6,349 bases of DNA from an uncultured Novosphingobium sp. GTDB taxonomy: Bacteria > Pseudomonadota > Alphaproteobacteria > Sphingomonadales > Sphingomonadaceae. Below the pieces are notes generated by a model. That model ran no database searches. It had not been told where the DNA came from and saw nothing but the letters and a program-made list of their open reading frames with translations. Every line of letters begins with the position of its first letter. The first letter of the stretch is position 1. A program made the position numbers and the translations under genes. Positions 5,551 through 6,349 of the stretch are shown here, piece after piece. The stretch covers positions 1 through 6,349 of the forward strand of contig CALMBN010000163.1 in assembly GCA_937860195.1 (NCBI GenBank). Direction: 5' to 3'.

Positions 5551-6349
5551 CGGAACGGCGGCTCGTTGAAAGCGCGCAGCTTGCGGCTGTGGAGTCGTGT
5601 GCCCTCGGCGCGGAGCAGATCGCAGGCGGTGGTGCCGATCTTGAGATGCGCGGCAATGGCTTCTTCATAAAAACGGTTGGCCTGTCCCGGCAGTTTGATT
5701 TCGCCATGAAGCGGCTTGTCAGAGACGCAGAGCAGTGTGCCGTAGGGGACCCGGAACCGGTAGCCCTGCGCGGCGATAGTGGCGCTTTCCATGTCGATTC
5801 CGATCGCCCGGCTGAGGCTGAGGCGGCGGGCGGAATGGGTATAGCGCAGCTCCCAGTTGCGATCATCGGTGGTCGCGACTGTGCCGGTCCGCATTCGCTT
5901 TTTAAGGTCCGCGCCGGTTTCTCCGCTGACCATTTCTGCGGCCTGCGCCAGCGCAATCTGAACTTCGGCGATGGCCGGGATCGGGATCTCGGGCGGAAGC
6001 ACGGTATCGAGCACGTGATCGTCGCGCAGATAGGCATGGGCGAGGACATAGTCCCCGATCCGCTGGGTATCGCGCAGGCCGCCGCAGTGTCCGATCATCA
6101 GAAACGCTTCGGGCCGTAGGACCGCCAGGTGATCGCAGGCGGTCTTGGCGTTGGACGGGCCCACTCCGATATTGACCAGCGTGATCCCCATCCCGTCCGG
6201 GCGGACCAGATGATAGGCCGGCATCTGGTGCCGCCGCCACGCGGTGTCAGACAGTTTGTCACGTGCGTTCTTGGTCGGCTTGTTCAGGTGCAGGCCGCCC
6301 GCGCCGGTCAACGCTGTGTAGCCGTTCTGCCCGAGTTGTTCGCCGCCCC
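5547..6349 (-). CDS. amn: AMP nucleosidase, C-terminal part
   Basis: Amn hydrolyses AMP to adenine and ribose 5-phosphate and so controls adenylate levels and purine salvage. The 266 complete residues visible match my memory of E. coli Amn (484 residues) nearly block for block: MPAYHL, GITLVNIGVGPSNAKT, CDHLAVLRP, LMIGHCGGLRD, IGDYVLAHAYLRDDHVLD, TVLPPEIPIP, TGTVATTDDRNWELRY, IDMESATIAAQGYRFRV, LCVSDKPLHGEIKLPG and the C-terminal LHSRKLRAFNEPPFR. These include the nucleoside phosphorylase-like core with the ribose-binding DMES and the catalytic Asp in SDKP. The reading frame runs open to the window edge, so the N-terminal regulatory part is outside. An apparent TTG start near 6311 is an internal leucine. 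The stop overlaps the globin start by 4 bases. Confidence 0.96.
   Translation of the reverse strand, partial: GGEQLGQNGYTALTGAGGLHLNKPTKNARDKLSDTAWRRHQMPAYHLVRPDGMGITLVNIGVGPSNAKTACDHLAVLRPEAFLMIGHCGGLRDTQRIGDYVLAHAYLRDDHVLDTVLPPEIPIPAIAEVQIALAQAAEMVSGETGADLKKRMRTGTVATTDDRNWELRYTHSARRLSLSRAIGIDMESATIAAQGYRFRVPYGTLLCVSDKPLHGEIKLPGQANRFYEEAIAAHLKIGTTACDLLRAEGTRLHSRKLRAFNEPPFR

Noticed and set aside
5547..6311. TTG at 6309-6311 as the start of amn
   Set aside because: The frame continues upstream to the window edge with family-like sequence, and Amn has a long N-terminal part, so this is an internal leucine codon.

Overview
The window is GC-rich chromosomal DNA that most resembles a sphingomonad-type alphaproteobacterium (Sphingomonadales). 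The evidence is an interspersed repeat with the core CTGAGCTTGTCGAAG, which I associate with sphingomonad genomes, and a ferredoxin reductase resembling those of Novosphingobium-type P450 systems. The assignment is an inference from these traits, since no marker gene is present.

Layout, left to right. (1) Positions 1-875, minus strand: the N-terminal three quarters of an FMN-dependent alpha-hydroxy acid dehydrogenase/oxidase, cut by the window edge. (2) Positions 898-970: an inverted repeat of the REP type. (3) Positions 1002-2549, minus strand: a complete thiamine-diphosphate (ThDP) enzyme of the acetolactate synthase-like/benzoylformate decarboxylase-like group. (4) Positions 2550-2662: a short divergent promoter region. 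(5) Positions 2663-3886, plus strand: a complete NADH-dependent ferredoxin reductase. (6) Positions 3886-4935: a complete IS630-family insertion sequence, inserted exactly at the stop codon of the reductase, whose transposase is split by what looks like a programmed -1 frameshift. (7) Positions 4985-5070: a second copy of the REP-type repeat, placed where a terminator between converging genes would be. (8) Positions 5107-6349, minus strand: amn (AMP nucleosidase, C-terminal part) followed by a small globin gene whose GTG start overlaps the amn stop.

How the genes may work together. The two leftmost minus-strand genes make biochemical sense as a pair: a flavin enzyme oxidises a 2-hydroxy acid to a 2-oxo acid, and a ThDP enzyme then decarboxylates it or joins it to another carbonyl. 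This is the logic of mandelate dehydrogenase plus benzoylformate decarboxylase, but the substrate is unknown. The divergent reductase would pass electrons from NADH to a [2Fe-2S] ferredoxin, and thus to an oxygenase or P450; no partner is encoded here. amn and the globin gene form a separate, translationally coupled unit.

I found no RNA genes, CRISPR array or defence system. The points most worth a second look are the insertion that preserves a stop codon, the dnaX-like frameshift cassette, the covariation inside the REP arms, the amn-globin coupling and the active site of the ThDP enzyme.
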